Shown in pieces: positions 6,927-15,129 of a stretch of DNA of 64,000 nucleotides. Within the stretch, counting starts at the first letter, position 1. Every line of letters begins with the position of its first letter. Source of the stretch: Qipengyuania sp. S6317L1 (GTDB lineage Bacteria > Pseudomonadota > Alphaproteobacteria > Sphingomonadales > Sphingomonadaceae); contig NZ_JALKAJ010000001.1 in NCBI RefSeq assembly GCF_023015615.1, forward strand, positions 62,001 to 126,000. Direction: 5' to 3'. The notes beneath the pieces are model-generated. The model saw only the letters and a list, made by a program, of their open reading frames with translations, did no database searches and had not been told where the DNA came from. A program made the translations under genes and the position numbers.

Positions 6927-9086
6927 ATGAAGCACTTCACATCTCGCATCGCCATCGCAACCGCTCTCAGCATTGGCGTGACGGCATCACCCGCCTTCGC
7001 TGAAGCCAATGAACCCCGTCAACAAGGCACGAACGCACTGCGCGCCGTTGCTCCTGCCACAGGCGAAGCGATCAGCGGCGAAATCATCGTTTCTGCTGAA
7101 GGGCTCAAGGAACTGGACTTCATCACCGGGCAGGATGCGCTTGACGAAGAGGACATTCAGGAGAACCTCGACGGGCAAATCGGTGAGGTTCTTGAAAAGC
7201 TTCCAGGCGTATCGGCGACAAGCTTTACTCCGGGGGCGTCGCGCCCGATCCTGCGCGGTCAGGATGGCGAACGTGTCCGGGTGCTGGTCGATGGCCTTGG
7301 TACAGGTGATGTTGCCAACACCTCTGCCGATCACGCCACCTCGATTGATCCGCTCACCGTGAGCCGGATCGAGGTTCTGCGCGGCCCGGCAGCGTTGCTT
7401 TATGGCAGTCAGGCGCTTGGCGGTGTGGTCAATGTGATCGACCGGCGTATCCCGACCGAAGTGCCTGAGACCGGTATCGCGGTGGATGCTCTGCTCGCGG
7501 CTGATACGGCCAGCAATCTGCTCAGTGGCGGTGTTTCGCTGGATGCGGCGCTGGGTGATATGTTTGTCGTCCATTTTGACGGCTCCTACCGCGACACCGA
7601 CGATCTTGAGATCCCCGGATTCCAGCTCACCGATGACCTTCGCGCGGACCTTTTGGCCGATGCGGCAGAAGAGGAGGAAGAAGGCGAGCTTGAAGAGGCA
7701 GAAGAGCTTCGCGAAGCCGCCAACCAAGAAGGCTTCCTGCCGAACAGTTCGACCGAAACCTACACGCTGAACGGCGGATTTGGTGTGATCCTGGGTGACA
7801 GTTCTTTTGGCGCGTCGGTTGGATATTACGACACCTTTTATGGCATCGTCGGCAACCCTGAAGGCGGCCACCACCACCACGGCGAAGAAGAAGGCGAAGG
7901 CGGTGAAGAGGAAGAAGAGGAGGGCGAAGAAACCGTCTCCATCGGCCTTGAACAATGGCGTTTCGACGTGCGCGGCGACATCGCTCTTGGCGACGGGTTT
8001 GCCGAGCGGCTCAAAATTCGCGCAGGCTATTCGGATTACACCCACACCGAATTCGAAGGCACCGAAGTCGGAACCGTCTTCGACACCGAATCCTTCGAAG
8101 CGCGTGCCGAACTCATCCAGTCGACCGGCGGTGTTATCGGCGCACAATATACGTTCCGCGATTTCTCAGCCGTGGGCGAAGAAGCCTTCGTTGCACCCAA
8201 CGAAACCACCCAGCTTGCGCTGTTCACCGTTCAGGAGTTCGATTTCGGCGGTTTCCAGGTCGAGGCCGCAGGCCGCTATGAACGGGTCGACGTCGAGGCC
8301 GATACCCTTGGCCTTGAACGCGATTTCGATCTCTTCTCGGGCGCGCTGTCCGGCATTGTCGAGGCGGGCGAGGGGGTTCGCTTTGGCGCCACCGTGTCAC
8401 GCACCGAGCGCGCGCCGGCTGGGGAAGAGCTGTTTGCCAACGGACCACACATTGCAACGCAGATCTTTGAAGTCGGCGATCCCGACCTCGACATCGAAGC
8501 GGCGTGGGGCCTTGAAGGTTTTGTTCGCGGCGAACTGGGCCCGCTCAATTTCGGCGCTTCGGTTTACTATCAATCGTTCGAGAACTTCATCTATTTGAGC
8601 GACACCGGCCTGGAGGAAGACGACCTTCCGGTTTTCAACTTCCTGCAGCAAGATGCCGAATTCAGCGGTTTTGAAGCTGACGTCGTCTTCCCGATTGTTG
8701 ACACCGATGGCTTTGCACTCTCGGGCGATGTGCGCGCTTCCTATGTCGTGGCTGAACTTGACGATGGCACCGATGTGCCTCGCATTCCGCCCTTCACGCT
8801 TCTCGCCGCGCTTGAGGCTGATGTGGATGCGTTCAACCTGCGCGCCGAAGTACAACGCTTTGGCCCGCAAAAGGATCTGGCGCCAAACGAAACCGAGACG
8901 GACGGCTTCACGCTTGCCAACTTCTACCTCTCGTGGCGGCCGCTTGAGGGCAATCGCAACGTTACGCTCCAGCTTGCCGGCGAAAACCTGTTCGATAACA
9001 CAGGTCGCCGGCACTCAAGCTTCACCAAGGATTTTGTGACCCTGCCGGGCCGCAATATTCGCGTTTCCGCGCGGCTCAGCTTCTGA
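6927..9086 (+). CDS. TonB-dependent receptor, ZnuD-like, with His/Glu-rich loop
   Basis: This 719-residue outer-membrane receptor starts at the ATG giving a clean signal peptide (MKHFTSRIAIATALSIGVTASPAFA); longer upstream frames add non-coding-like sequence across the island junction. The plug domain follows (about 50-165, with IGEVLEKLPGVSATSF, RPILRGQDGERVRVLVDG and VLRGPAALLYGSQALGGVVNV). A 22-strand-type barrel ends in the aromatic-terminated RVSARLSF. Two charged insertions stand out: a Glu-rich stretch near 247-265, and HHHH followed by about 20 Glu/Gly residues near 313-335. Metal-binding loops of this kind are known in the ZnuD zinc receptors. Together with the possible Zur box this favours zinc uptake; the substrate is inferred. 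Confidence 0.88.
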   Translation: MKHFTSRIAIATALSIGVTASPAFAEANEPRQQGTNALRAVAPATGEAISGEIIVSAEGLKELDFITGQDALDEEDIQENLDGQIGEVLEKLPGVSATSFTPGASRPILRGQDGERVRVLVDGLGTGDVANTSADHATSIDPLTVSRIEVLRGPAALLYGSQALGGVVNVIDRRIPTEVPETGIAVDALLAADTASNLLSGGVSLDAALGDMFVVHFDGSYRDTDDLEIPGFQLTDDLRADLLADAAEEEEEGELEEAEELREAANQEGFLPNSSTETYTLNGGFGVILGDSSFGASVGYYDTFYGIVGNPEGGHHHHGEEEGEGGEEEEEEGEETVSIGLEQWRFDVRGDIALGDGFAERLKIRAGYSDYTHTEFEGTEVGTVFDTESFEARAELIQSTGGVIGAQYTFRDFSAVGEEAFVAPNETTQLALFTVQEFDFGGFQVEAAGRYERVDVEADTLGLERDFDLFSGALSGIVEAGEGVRFGATVSRTERAPAGEELFANGPHIATQIFEVGDPDLDIEAAWGLEGFVRGELGPLNFGASVYYQSFENFIYLSDTGLEEDDLPVFNFLQQDAEFSGFEADVVFPIVDTDGFALSGDVRASYVVAELDDGTDVPRIPPFTLLAALEADVDAFNLRAEVQRFGPQKDLAPNETETDGFTLANFYLSWRPLEGNRNVTLQLAGENLFDNTGRRHSSFTKDFVTLPGRNIRVSARLSF

Positions 9087-9112
9087 GTTCACGAAGCCAA
9101 GGCGAATGACAG

Positions 9113-9150
9113 AAAAAGGGGCCCGAGGAATATTCTGCGGGCCCCTTTTT
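9113..9150. terminator. Bidirectional intrinsic terminator
   Basis: AAAAA, GGGGCCCG (9118-9125), a 12-nt loop, CGGGCCCC (9138-9145) and TTTTT form a perfect 8-bp GC stem flanked by A and T tracts. It separates the convergent receptor gene and reductase gene and can serve both. Confidence 0.93.
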
Positions 9151-9155
9151 GTTGG

Positions 9156-10331
9156 CTATTTCTCGACCGCAAAGGTGAGCTCTGCATTGGCTTCGAGCCG
9201 ATCGACCAGAGCCTCTCCCAAGAACGCGCCGGGCGTTCCAACGCCGCCTTGCGCGTCCGAGTGGAGCAGGCCGATCGCGGTTTCGGAGATCATGCGGCTG
9301 GTCGAACCGTAGCCTGGATCATACTTGCCTTTGACCGCGTAGTGCAGGTTTTCGCCATCAGGGCCTTCGGCGACGAAGAGGATGTCGTAAAACCCGTTAT
9401 CGCGCTCGTCCTTTGATGGACCTTCGCCCGGCTTTGGCGGTTTTGCGCCAAACGGGTTCTTCATCATCTCGGCGGCTGCCTCGGCCATTTTTTTGCCCGC
9501 TTCGCCGGGGCTGGTCAGCATCATCTCATCATACTGAAAATCCTCACCATAAGGATGGCCGAGGAGGAAGTTGGTCCGGTGGACGTTCTTGGTGTTGATC
9601 GGCGCCATGATGAATGGCGCGGCCCATTTGCCAAGATCCTCTTCATACATTGGCACCATGCCGGTGGGTTGGCCGGGGCCCTCAAACCCTTCTGCCAAGG
9701 CAAAGGGATTGCGCAGGACATTGATGATGCCGGGGTTCTTGGCCGCCGCTTTCATCGTTGCGCCAAGGCTTGCCGCGGTGCCGCCCGAAAACGTGCCTTG
9801 CATCGCACGCACGCGCCCGCGCACTTTCTTCGCAGGCTGGCCAAAGCGTTCCTTGGCCGCTTTCTGGGTCATCATGACGCCCAGATCGAACGGGATCGAA
9901 TCGAACCCGCTGGAAAAGCAAATGCGTGCACCCGATGCCTTGGCCTCCTGCCCATGCTTTTCGATCATCTCGGCCATCCACGCAGGTTCGCCGCAAAGGT
10001 CGGTGTAATCGGTGCCGGTTTTCGCACACGCCGCGACAAGCTTATCGCCGTAGAGCTGATAAGGGCCAACGGTGGTGAGGACGACTTTGGTGCGTTTGCA
10101 CATCGCTTCGACATCGGCGGGGTCGTCGGCATCGGCGACCACCAATGGAGTATCGGAAGGCAGCCCCATTTCATCGCGCACACTAGCCAGCTTTTCTTCG
10201 TTGCGGCCAGCCATCGCCCATTTGGGCGCATCGGCGCGGCCTTGATACTGGTTGTGCAGATACTCTGCGACAAGGCGCCCGGTATAGCCGCTTGCGCCAT
10301 AGACCACGATGTCAAATTCGGTGTCGCTCAT
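9156..10331 (-). CDS. Saccharopine dehydrogenase-like NAD(P)-binding reductase
   Basis: This 391-residue protein begins with a Rossmann fold (FDIVVYGASGYTGRLVAEYL, residues 7-26) and carries family signatures at TVGPYQLYGDKLVAACAKTGTDYTDLCGE (about 86-115) and SSGFDSIPFDLGV (about 146-158). This matches the saccharopine-dehydrogenase-like family that includes mycobacterial trans-acting enoyl reductases. The substrate in this organism is unknown. It is monocistronic, convergent with the receptor gene and sharing its terminator. Confidence 0.85.
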   Translation of the reverse strand: MSDTEFDIVVYGASGYTGRLVAEYLHNQYQGRADAPKWAMAGRNEEKLASVRDEMGLPSDTPLVVADADDPADVEAMCKRTKVVLTTVGPYQLYGDKLVAACAKTGTDYTDLCGEPAWMAEMIEKHGQEAKASGARICFSSGFDSIPFDLGVMMTQKAAKERFGQPAKKVRGRVRAMQGTFSGGTAASLGATMKAAAKNPGIINVLRNPFALAEGFEGPGQPTGMVPMYEEDLGKWAAPFIMAPINTKNVHRTNFLLGHPYGEDFQYDEMMLTSPGEAGKKMAEAAAEMMKNPFGAKPPKPGEGPSKDERDNGFYDILFVAEGPDGENLHYAVKGKYDPGYGSTSRMISETAIGLLHSDAQGGVGTPGAFLGEALVDRLEANAELTFAVEK

Positions 10332-10538
10332 GCAATTTTTCTCCTCAAACGATGACCCGGCGCGCGCCGGGCATTTGCTTGTCCTCTCGCTTACGCGATT
10401 GGGCAGAATTTTCCAGCCTTGCCGCTGTGGTGTCGGGCGTACAGTTTTTCGCCGATCTAGGTCGTGTCCCGCAAAACGCAGTTAACACGCCTACAAGGAC
10501 AGCACTTCTAAGCCGTTTTCCATCATGGGAAGTGCGCG

Positions 10539-12302
10539 ATGAATGCTGTGAACTCAAACGTCGAATATGCAGTTGCTCCGCTTGGCGGCGAGGCGGCCAT
10601 AATCGAGCCTTCTGCTGGCCTGGTAAGCATAGCCGGGAAAGCCAGCGAACACGGCCCTGATCCAACCCCGCATCTACCACCCCGCACCGCGTTCGAGAGC
10701 GCGGTGGCTGCGTTGCAGCGCGTTCTGGGCGTCGAGCCTTACGATCAGCGTTGGGAGGCTTTGCAAAGGCAGTATCAGAACCGCTCGGTTGCCGGTTTCC
10801 TGACTGAGGGCAGCTGGGCCGGGATCCTCGCGATAGGGCTTGCCGCCTTTGCTACGCAGATTGGTGAGCGTTCCTCAATCATGCACATCGCTTTTGGCAT
10901 CCATGCACTTGCTCTTGCATTCGGCTTTGCATTCATGCCCGAAATGCGCACGTGCTTGGTGACTTATACGAACATCCGCAACGGCACCCGCGCAGCCGCT
11001 TTTACAATCGCCGCAACCGCCGTCTCATGGGCGATGTTCGCCTATGCATCCATGTTGCATCTGCAAGGCGATTGGTATGCTCTGGCGGTGGGTGTGATCG
11101 TCGGCGTGATCGCAATTTGCGGGACGGGGGCTTCGGCTTACCCGCTGGTGTCGCTTGGCTTCATGGTCATTATGACTGCAGGCGCGGTTCTGGGTCTTGT
11201 CGTATCAGACAGACCATTTGCCCTCTTCTTCGCGGGCGGCCTCGCTACTCTGGTTCTGCTTTTATACCTCCAGTTTCTGCGCCGTTCGCGCGCGGCATTG
11301 ATACATGTTCGCGATGCGGCTGAACTCGAAGCCAGCGAATCTGAAAAGCGCAAGGCGACCGAAGCGCGTTATGAAGCCGAGCGTGCTTTGAGCCGGGCGC
11401 GCGAGGAACAGCGCGAGCGCGACGAACAACGCCGCGCCGCAAAAGACGAACAGCGCAAGGAAGAGTTGCTCGCCCTTGCAGCGCAGTTCGAGACAAGCGT
11501 CGGCGAGGTTTCGAAAAGCGTGGGGTCAGCCGCCGAGCGGTTTCACGCCATGGCCAAGATCATGGCTCGGCAGGCAGAGGCAGCAACCGAACAGATCGAG
11601 CTGATCGCGGAAGGGATGGACCAGGTCGCAGCGGGCAGCACATCGGCTGCGGCGGCCTCTGATGAATTTGCGGTCTCGATCGAGAACGTCAACGAACAAG
11701 CCGCCGATGCCGCCCGACTGGCGCGTTCGACCTGTGAAACCGCGCGCGCGACCGATGCGACCGTATCGGCGTTAACCGACCGCGCCGAAGGGATCGGACA
11801 GATCGCGCAATTGATCGACACCATTGCCGGGCGCACCCGCCTGCTTGCGCTCAACGCCTCAATCGAGGCGGCGCGCGGAGGAGAGGCAGGGCGCGGTTTT
11901 GCCGTCGTGGCAAGCGAGGTCAAGGAGCTGGCGAACAAGACCAGCAAGGCAACCGGCGATGTGTCGGATTCCATCGCAAAGATGCAGGCCGGATCGCAGG
12001 CCAGCGCGCGCGAACTCACCCATATTTCGGCTCAAATCGAGCAGTTGGAGGCCGCTGCCAGCGCGATTGCATTGGCCATGGGCCAGCAGTCGGTGGCCGG
12101 CAAGGACTTGGCGCAGAGCATTGATCTGGCAGCCTCCGGAGTTGGCGAGATATCTACCGCGACACAAGACCTGCACCACGCGGTGAAGGCGGTTGGAAAG
12201 GCGTCGGGTGATCTTTTGACCGCGTCACAAAGCATCAAGCAACAGTCGGTGCTTTTGAGCGAAGAGGTGGCAGGGTTCCTCGCGCATATCCGCCGCGAGT
12301 AA
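10539..12302 (+). CDS. Methyl-accepting chemotaxis protein with a six-helix membrane region and no HAMP
   Basis: This 587-residue chemoreceptor has about 90 cytoplasmic N-terminal residues, then roughly six hydrophobic segments (about 92-245) joined by short loops. A strongly charged coiled coil (about 258-315, [30 protein letters not shown]) follows, then a methyl-accepting signalling domain. The hairpin tip is recognisable ([33 protein letters not shown], about 430-465). No periplasmic ligand domain or HAMP is apparent, so it probably senses membrane-proximal or intracellular cues. It is separate from the flagellar locus 16 kb away, and no che gene is in the window. Confidence 0.88.
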   Translation: MNAVNSNVEYAVAPLGGEAAIIEPSAGLVSIAGKASEHGPDPTPHLPPRTAFESAVAALQRVLGVEPYDQRWEALQRQYQNRSVAGFLTEGSWAGILAIGLAAFATQIGERSSIMHIAFGIHALALAFGFAFMPEMRTCLVTYTNIRNGTRAAAFTIAATAVSWAMFAYASMLHLQGDWYALAVGVIVGVIAICGTGASAYPLVSLGFMVIMTAGAVLGLVVSDRPFALFFAGGLATLVLLLYLQFLRRSRAALIHVRDAAELEASESEKRKATEARYEAERALSRAREEQRERDEQRRAAKDEQRKEELLALAAQFETSVGEVSKSVGSAAERFHAMAKIMARQAEAATEQIELIAEGMDQVAAGSTSAAAASDEFAVSIENVNEQAADAARLARSTCETARATDATVSALTDRAEGIGQIAQLIDTIAGRTRLLALNASIEAARGGEAGRGFAVVASEVKELANKTSKATGDVSDSIAKMQAGSQASARELTHISAQIEQLEAAASAIALAMGQQSVAGKDLAQSIDLAASGVGEISTATQDLHHAVKAVGKASGDLLTASQSIKQQSVLLSEEVAGFLAHIRRE

Positions 12303-12326
12303 CGCTTTGCACCCCTTCAAAACAGC

Positions 12327-13085
12327 CTAGCCTTGAGGAATGCGCGGGAGCACTCCGGTTTGGCTCGATAGCGCGAGCAATTGCCCATCTTCGCCGAAAT
12401 GTTGTGCCTGCCCATGGATAACGCCTTTACCCATCGCACCCATTTGGGTGACCGATAGCACCCATCCCGCGGGCGCTGATTGCACGAAACGGAAATTTGC
12501 ATCGAGGCTGAAGCCGCCGCGGCTTTGCGGGTGACCGCCAAGGAAGAAGTCGGAAATGATCGCAAGCCACGCAGCATCATTGGCAAAGCCGGCAGCATTG
12601 CGAACCCAGACGGCGTTCAACCCCTTGTCCGGCTCGCGGCGGGCAATGCGCATCTCAAACTGGTCGTGGAGAGAGCCGTCTGCAAATTGGTAGGTGTCAT
12701 CGCTCGGCGGGCAATCGCCGGGGGCAGGGACATCGGGCATTGCGGCGAAAACCTGCGCCGGGCTGGGCTCGCGCGCACCGAGGCTTGCGCTGATGCGGTG
12801 AGTGGGCCGCCCGTTTACATTCGCCTCGGCCATCCATTGCCCGACAGACTGCCCACCGCCGCATTGCTGACACGCAATATGAAGCTCTTCTGCGTGCTGC
12901 GTGGGGCTGAGAAACTGGATGTTTGCCCAAAGGATCGGCTCGCCGCTTGCCAATTCCATTGCGTCAATCGCGGCGGCCAAGGCAACGCCGCCCATGATAT
13001 GCGGCGCACCTTCGGGGCCAACGGTCGCAGGGGGCATGACGGGTAGAGTGTAAGCGCCTTCACGCCCGCTTTCAGAAGGCACCAC
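12327..13085 (-). CDS. Acyl-CoA thioesterase family protein (double hotdog)
   Basis: This protein of 252 residues looks like a TesB/4HBT-type thioesterase. The N-terminal hotdog contains GGVALAAAIDAMELASGEPILWANIQFLSPT and the C-terminal half contains SLDANFRFVQSAPAGWVLSVTQMGAMGKGVIHGQAQHFGEDG. Such enzymes hydrolyse acyl-CoA to acid and CoA. The frame starts at a GTG at 13085, and a few coding-like residues precede it (PFWRV), so the true start is uncertain. It lies 58 bp downstream of dcd in the same direction and may be cotranscribed. The substrate is not predictable. Confidence 0.75.
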   Translation of the reverse strand: MVPSESGREGAYTLPVMPPATVGPEGAPHIMGGVALAAAIDAMELASGEPILWANIQFLSPTQHAEELHIACQQCGGGQSVGQWMAEANVNGRPTHRISASLGAREPSPAQVFAAMPDVPAPGDCPPSDDTYQFADGSLHDQFEMRIARREPDKGLNAVWVRNAAGFANDAAWLAIISDFFLGGHPQSRGGFSLDANFRFVQSAPAGWVLSVTQMGAMGKGVIHGQAQHFGEDGQLLALSSQTGVLPRIPQG

Positions 13086-13143
13086 GCGCCAGAATGGATA
13101 ATTTGCCAGAGTGATGCGTGTTCTCCCCCGTTTGCCCGCGCGC

Positions 13144-13698
13144 CTAAAGCCGGGGCAGCGTCACCCCGCGCTGGCCCATATATTTGCCGGCCCTGTCGGC
13201 ATAGGTCACCTCGGGGCGTTCATTGCCTTTCAGAAACAGGAACTGGCACGCACCCTCATTGGCGTAAATGCGGGCAGGCAAGGGGGTGGTGTTCGAAAAT
13301 TCGAGCGTCACATGACCTTCCCAGCCTGGTTCAAGCGGGGTCACGTTGACGATAATTCCGCAGCGCGCATAGGTGCTCTTGCCAAGGCAGATGACCAGCA
13401 CGTCTTCGGGGATGCGGAAATATTCGACCGTTCGCGCCAGAGCAAAAGAGTTGGGCGGGATGACGCACTCATTGGTGTCTCGGTCGACGAAGGAATTGGA
13501 GGCGAAATCTTTTGGGTCGACAACCGCGCTGTCGACATTGGTGAAAATCTTGAACTCGGGCGCGACCCTTGCGTCATAGCCGAAGGATGAAAGCCCGTAG
13601 GAAATTACCCCGTCGCGGCGCTGCGCTTCGACGAAAGGCTCGATCATGCCCTTGGTCTGTGCCGCCTCGCGAATCCATTTGTCTGATAAAATTGCCAT
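13144..13698 (-). CDS. dcd: dCTP deaminase
   Basis: The 184-residue protein matches dCTP deaminase in length and motifs: MAILSDKWI at the N-terminus, SSFGYDARV, a core around [30 protein letters not shown] (about 112-141) containing the catalytic Glu and nucleotide-binding residues, and [27 protein letters not shown] at the C-terminus. It converts dCTP to dUTP for thymidylate synthesis. It is transcribed leftward from the gap shared with the divergent methyltransferase gene. Confidence 0.97.
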   Translation of the reverse strand: MAILSDKWIREAAQTKGMIEPFVEAQRRDGVISYGLSSFGYDARVAPEFKIFTNVDSAVVDPKDFASNSFVDRDTNECVIPPNSFALARTVEYFRIPEDVLVICLGKSTYARCGIIVNVTPLEPGWEGHVTLEFSNTTPLPARIYANEGACQFLFLKGNERPEVTYADRAGKYMGQRGVTLPRL

Positions 13699-13895
13699 GT
13701 CTCAAGTGATTCCGCAAAGGCCCGCATCTGGGCAAGGGTGGCGGTAAACTTATCCGGATGAGTCTGCCCATCGCGGCCTACCCACAAACGGCCCCAAAGG
13801 TGGATGCGTTGCTGCAAACTCTATATACCATGGCTTCACATCGAGCCGCGAAGGGTGCAAACCTTGGCTTAAGCTATGGGAAGTCTTGAGGGTCA

Positions 13896-14555
13896 ATGTC
13901 AGGTAACATTAGTGCAAAGCCGTTTGTCAGCGCCACTGAACGTCTGAGACGAGGCACGACAAAGCTCGCCTCGCGGTTCAGTTCGAAGCTGTTTGGCCCC
14001 TATGGTGTGTTTCTTCAGGGCGCGCTTGAAAACCCGGGGATGGTGGGTGCGCTTTTCCCTTCGTCCAGGACGACGATCAACGCCATGCTCAAAAACGTCG
14101 ATTGGGCCAACGCCGGGCTTGTGGTCGAATATGGTCCGGGCATTGGGACCTTTACCCGCCCGATCCTCTCGCGTTTGCCAGCCAATGCAAAACTGATCGC
14201 GATCGATACCAATGCCCATTTCATTGACTACCTGAACGAAGAGATTTCCGATCCCCGGCTGCAGGCTGTTCTGGGCTCTGCAGCCGATGTCGAGAAAATC
14301 GTCAGGAAGGCCGGGCATGACGGGGCTGATGTGGTGATTTCAGGATTGCCCTTTTCAAGCCTGCCTGACCCCCTTGCCAAGGAAATTGTCGAGGCCAGTT
14401 ACCGGGTAATGCGACCTGGCGGGGCTTTTCTGACCTATCAATATCGCCTGAACGCGCGCCGATTGACCGAGCAAGTTTTTGACCGTGTCGACAAGAAAGT
14501 CACTTGGGCAAACATCCCGCCCAACAACCTCACGTGGGGCTGGAAGACAGCTTAA
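13896..14555 (+). CDS. Class I SAM-dependent methyltransferase, phospholipid N-methyltransferase-like
   Basis: This 219-residue protein has the SAM-binding motif VVEYGPGIGTFTRPIL (about 76-91), the acidic strand end AKLIAIDTN (about 99-107) and motif IV-like VVISGLPFSSLP (about 147-158). The opening (PYGVFLQGALENPGMVGALFPSSR) is characteristic of PmtA-type phospholipid methyltransferases and their relatives. A role in phosphatidylethanolamine methylation is possible, but related enzymes methylate other substrates. It is divergent from dcd and convergent with the next gene. Confidence 0.8.
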   Translation: MSGNISAKPFVSATERLRRGTTKLASRFSSKLFGPYGVFLQGALENPGMVGALFPSSRTTINAMLKNVDWANAGLVVEYGPGIGTFTRPILSRLPANAKLIAIDTNAHFIDYLNEEISDPRLQAVLGSAADVEKIVRKAGHDGADVVISGLPFSSLPDPLAKEIVEASYRVMRPGGAFLTYQYRLNARRLTEQVFDRVDKKVTWANIPPNNLTWGWKTA

Positions 14556-14564
14556 ACCTGCCGC

Positions 14565-15104
14565 TTATTTGATGATGCTGGCGCCAAGCTGCGGGTTGAG
14601 CGTGGTGATGTGGTTGAGCCACTTCTTCGGGCGGCGCAGCATTTTCTCGGGATACTCGACCCGCAGGCCCAAAAGGCTCGCCATTCGCCCTACGAAATGA
14701 ATGCAGTTGCGCTCGTCCAAGCTGTAACGCTTGCCCGGCTCATTCTTCCAGGCGCGCATTTCGGCAACGACCCGATAATACTGCTCATCGCTCAAAGGGA
14801 GCGAGAAATGGCGGTTGGTTTTGCGGACATATTTGTCTTTCTCGACATAGACCATGTGGCTGGTCCAGCCGCTTAAAATTGCGGCCGTAGAGCTTTGCGC
14901 AGAAAAGCCGTAATTCTCCTTGACCACGCGCCCGTCCGCCTCAAGCGTGCCGTCAAGGACAATAAACGTGTGCGGATATCGCCCGAAAACCGAGCCGTTG
15001 AACGAATGGAAATGTATCTCCACCGCCGCCATGGCGGTGCCGCTCCAGGCGAGGGCAATAAGGGCAAGGAGAGGGACGAAAACGCGGGGCAAGAAACGTG
15101 TCAT
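14565..15104 (-). CDS. Secreted hypothetical protein with possible papain-like Cys/His pair
   Basis: The 179-residue frame starts at the ATG at 15104, which gives a signal peptide (MTRFLPRVFVPLLALIALAWSGTAMA). The mature part contains YPHTFIVLDG (about 44-53) and YSLDERNCIHFVGRMA (about 126-141). A conserved-looking His followed by a Cys in a hydrophobic helix is reminiscent of permuted NlpC/P60-like or YiiX-like cysteine hydrolases, but this is only a pattern resemblance. It is immediately downstream of putA (25 bp) on the same strand. Confidence 0.6.
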   Translation of the reverse strand: MTRFLPRVFVPLLALIALAWSGTAMAAVEIHFHSFNGSVFGRYPHTFIVLDGTLEADGRVVKENYGFSAQSSTAAILSGWTSHMVYVEKDKYVRKTNRHFSLPLSDEQYYRVVAEMRAWKNEPGKRYSLDERNCIHFVGRMASLLGLRVEYPEKMLRRPKKWLNHITTLNPQLGASIIK

Positions 15105-15129
15105 AGCTCCGCGTTTTATTACGTCATTC

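Noticed and set aside
6987..8147. A 386-codon open frame on the minus strand opposite the TonB receptor
   Set aside because: It mirrors the receptor codons, with poly-Phe runs opposite poly-Glu, and has no ribosome site or family motif.
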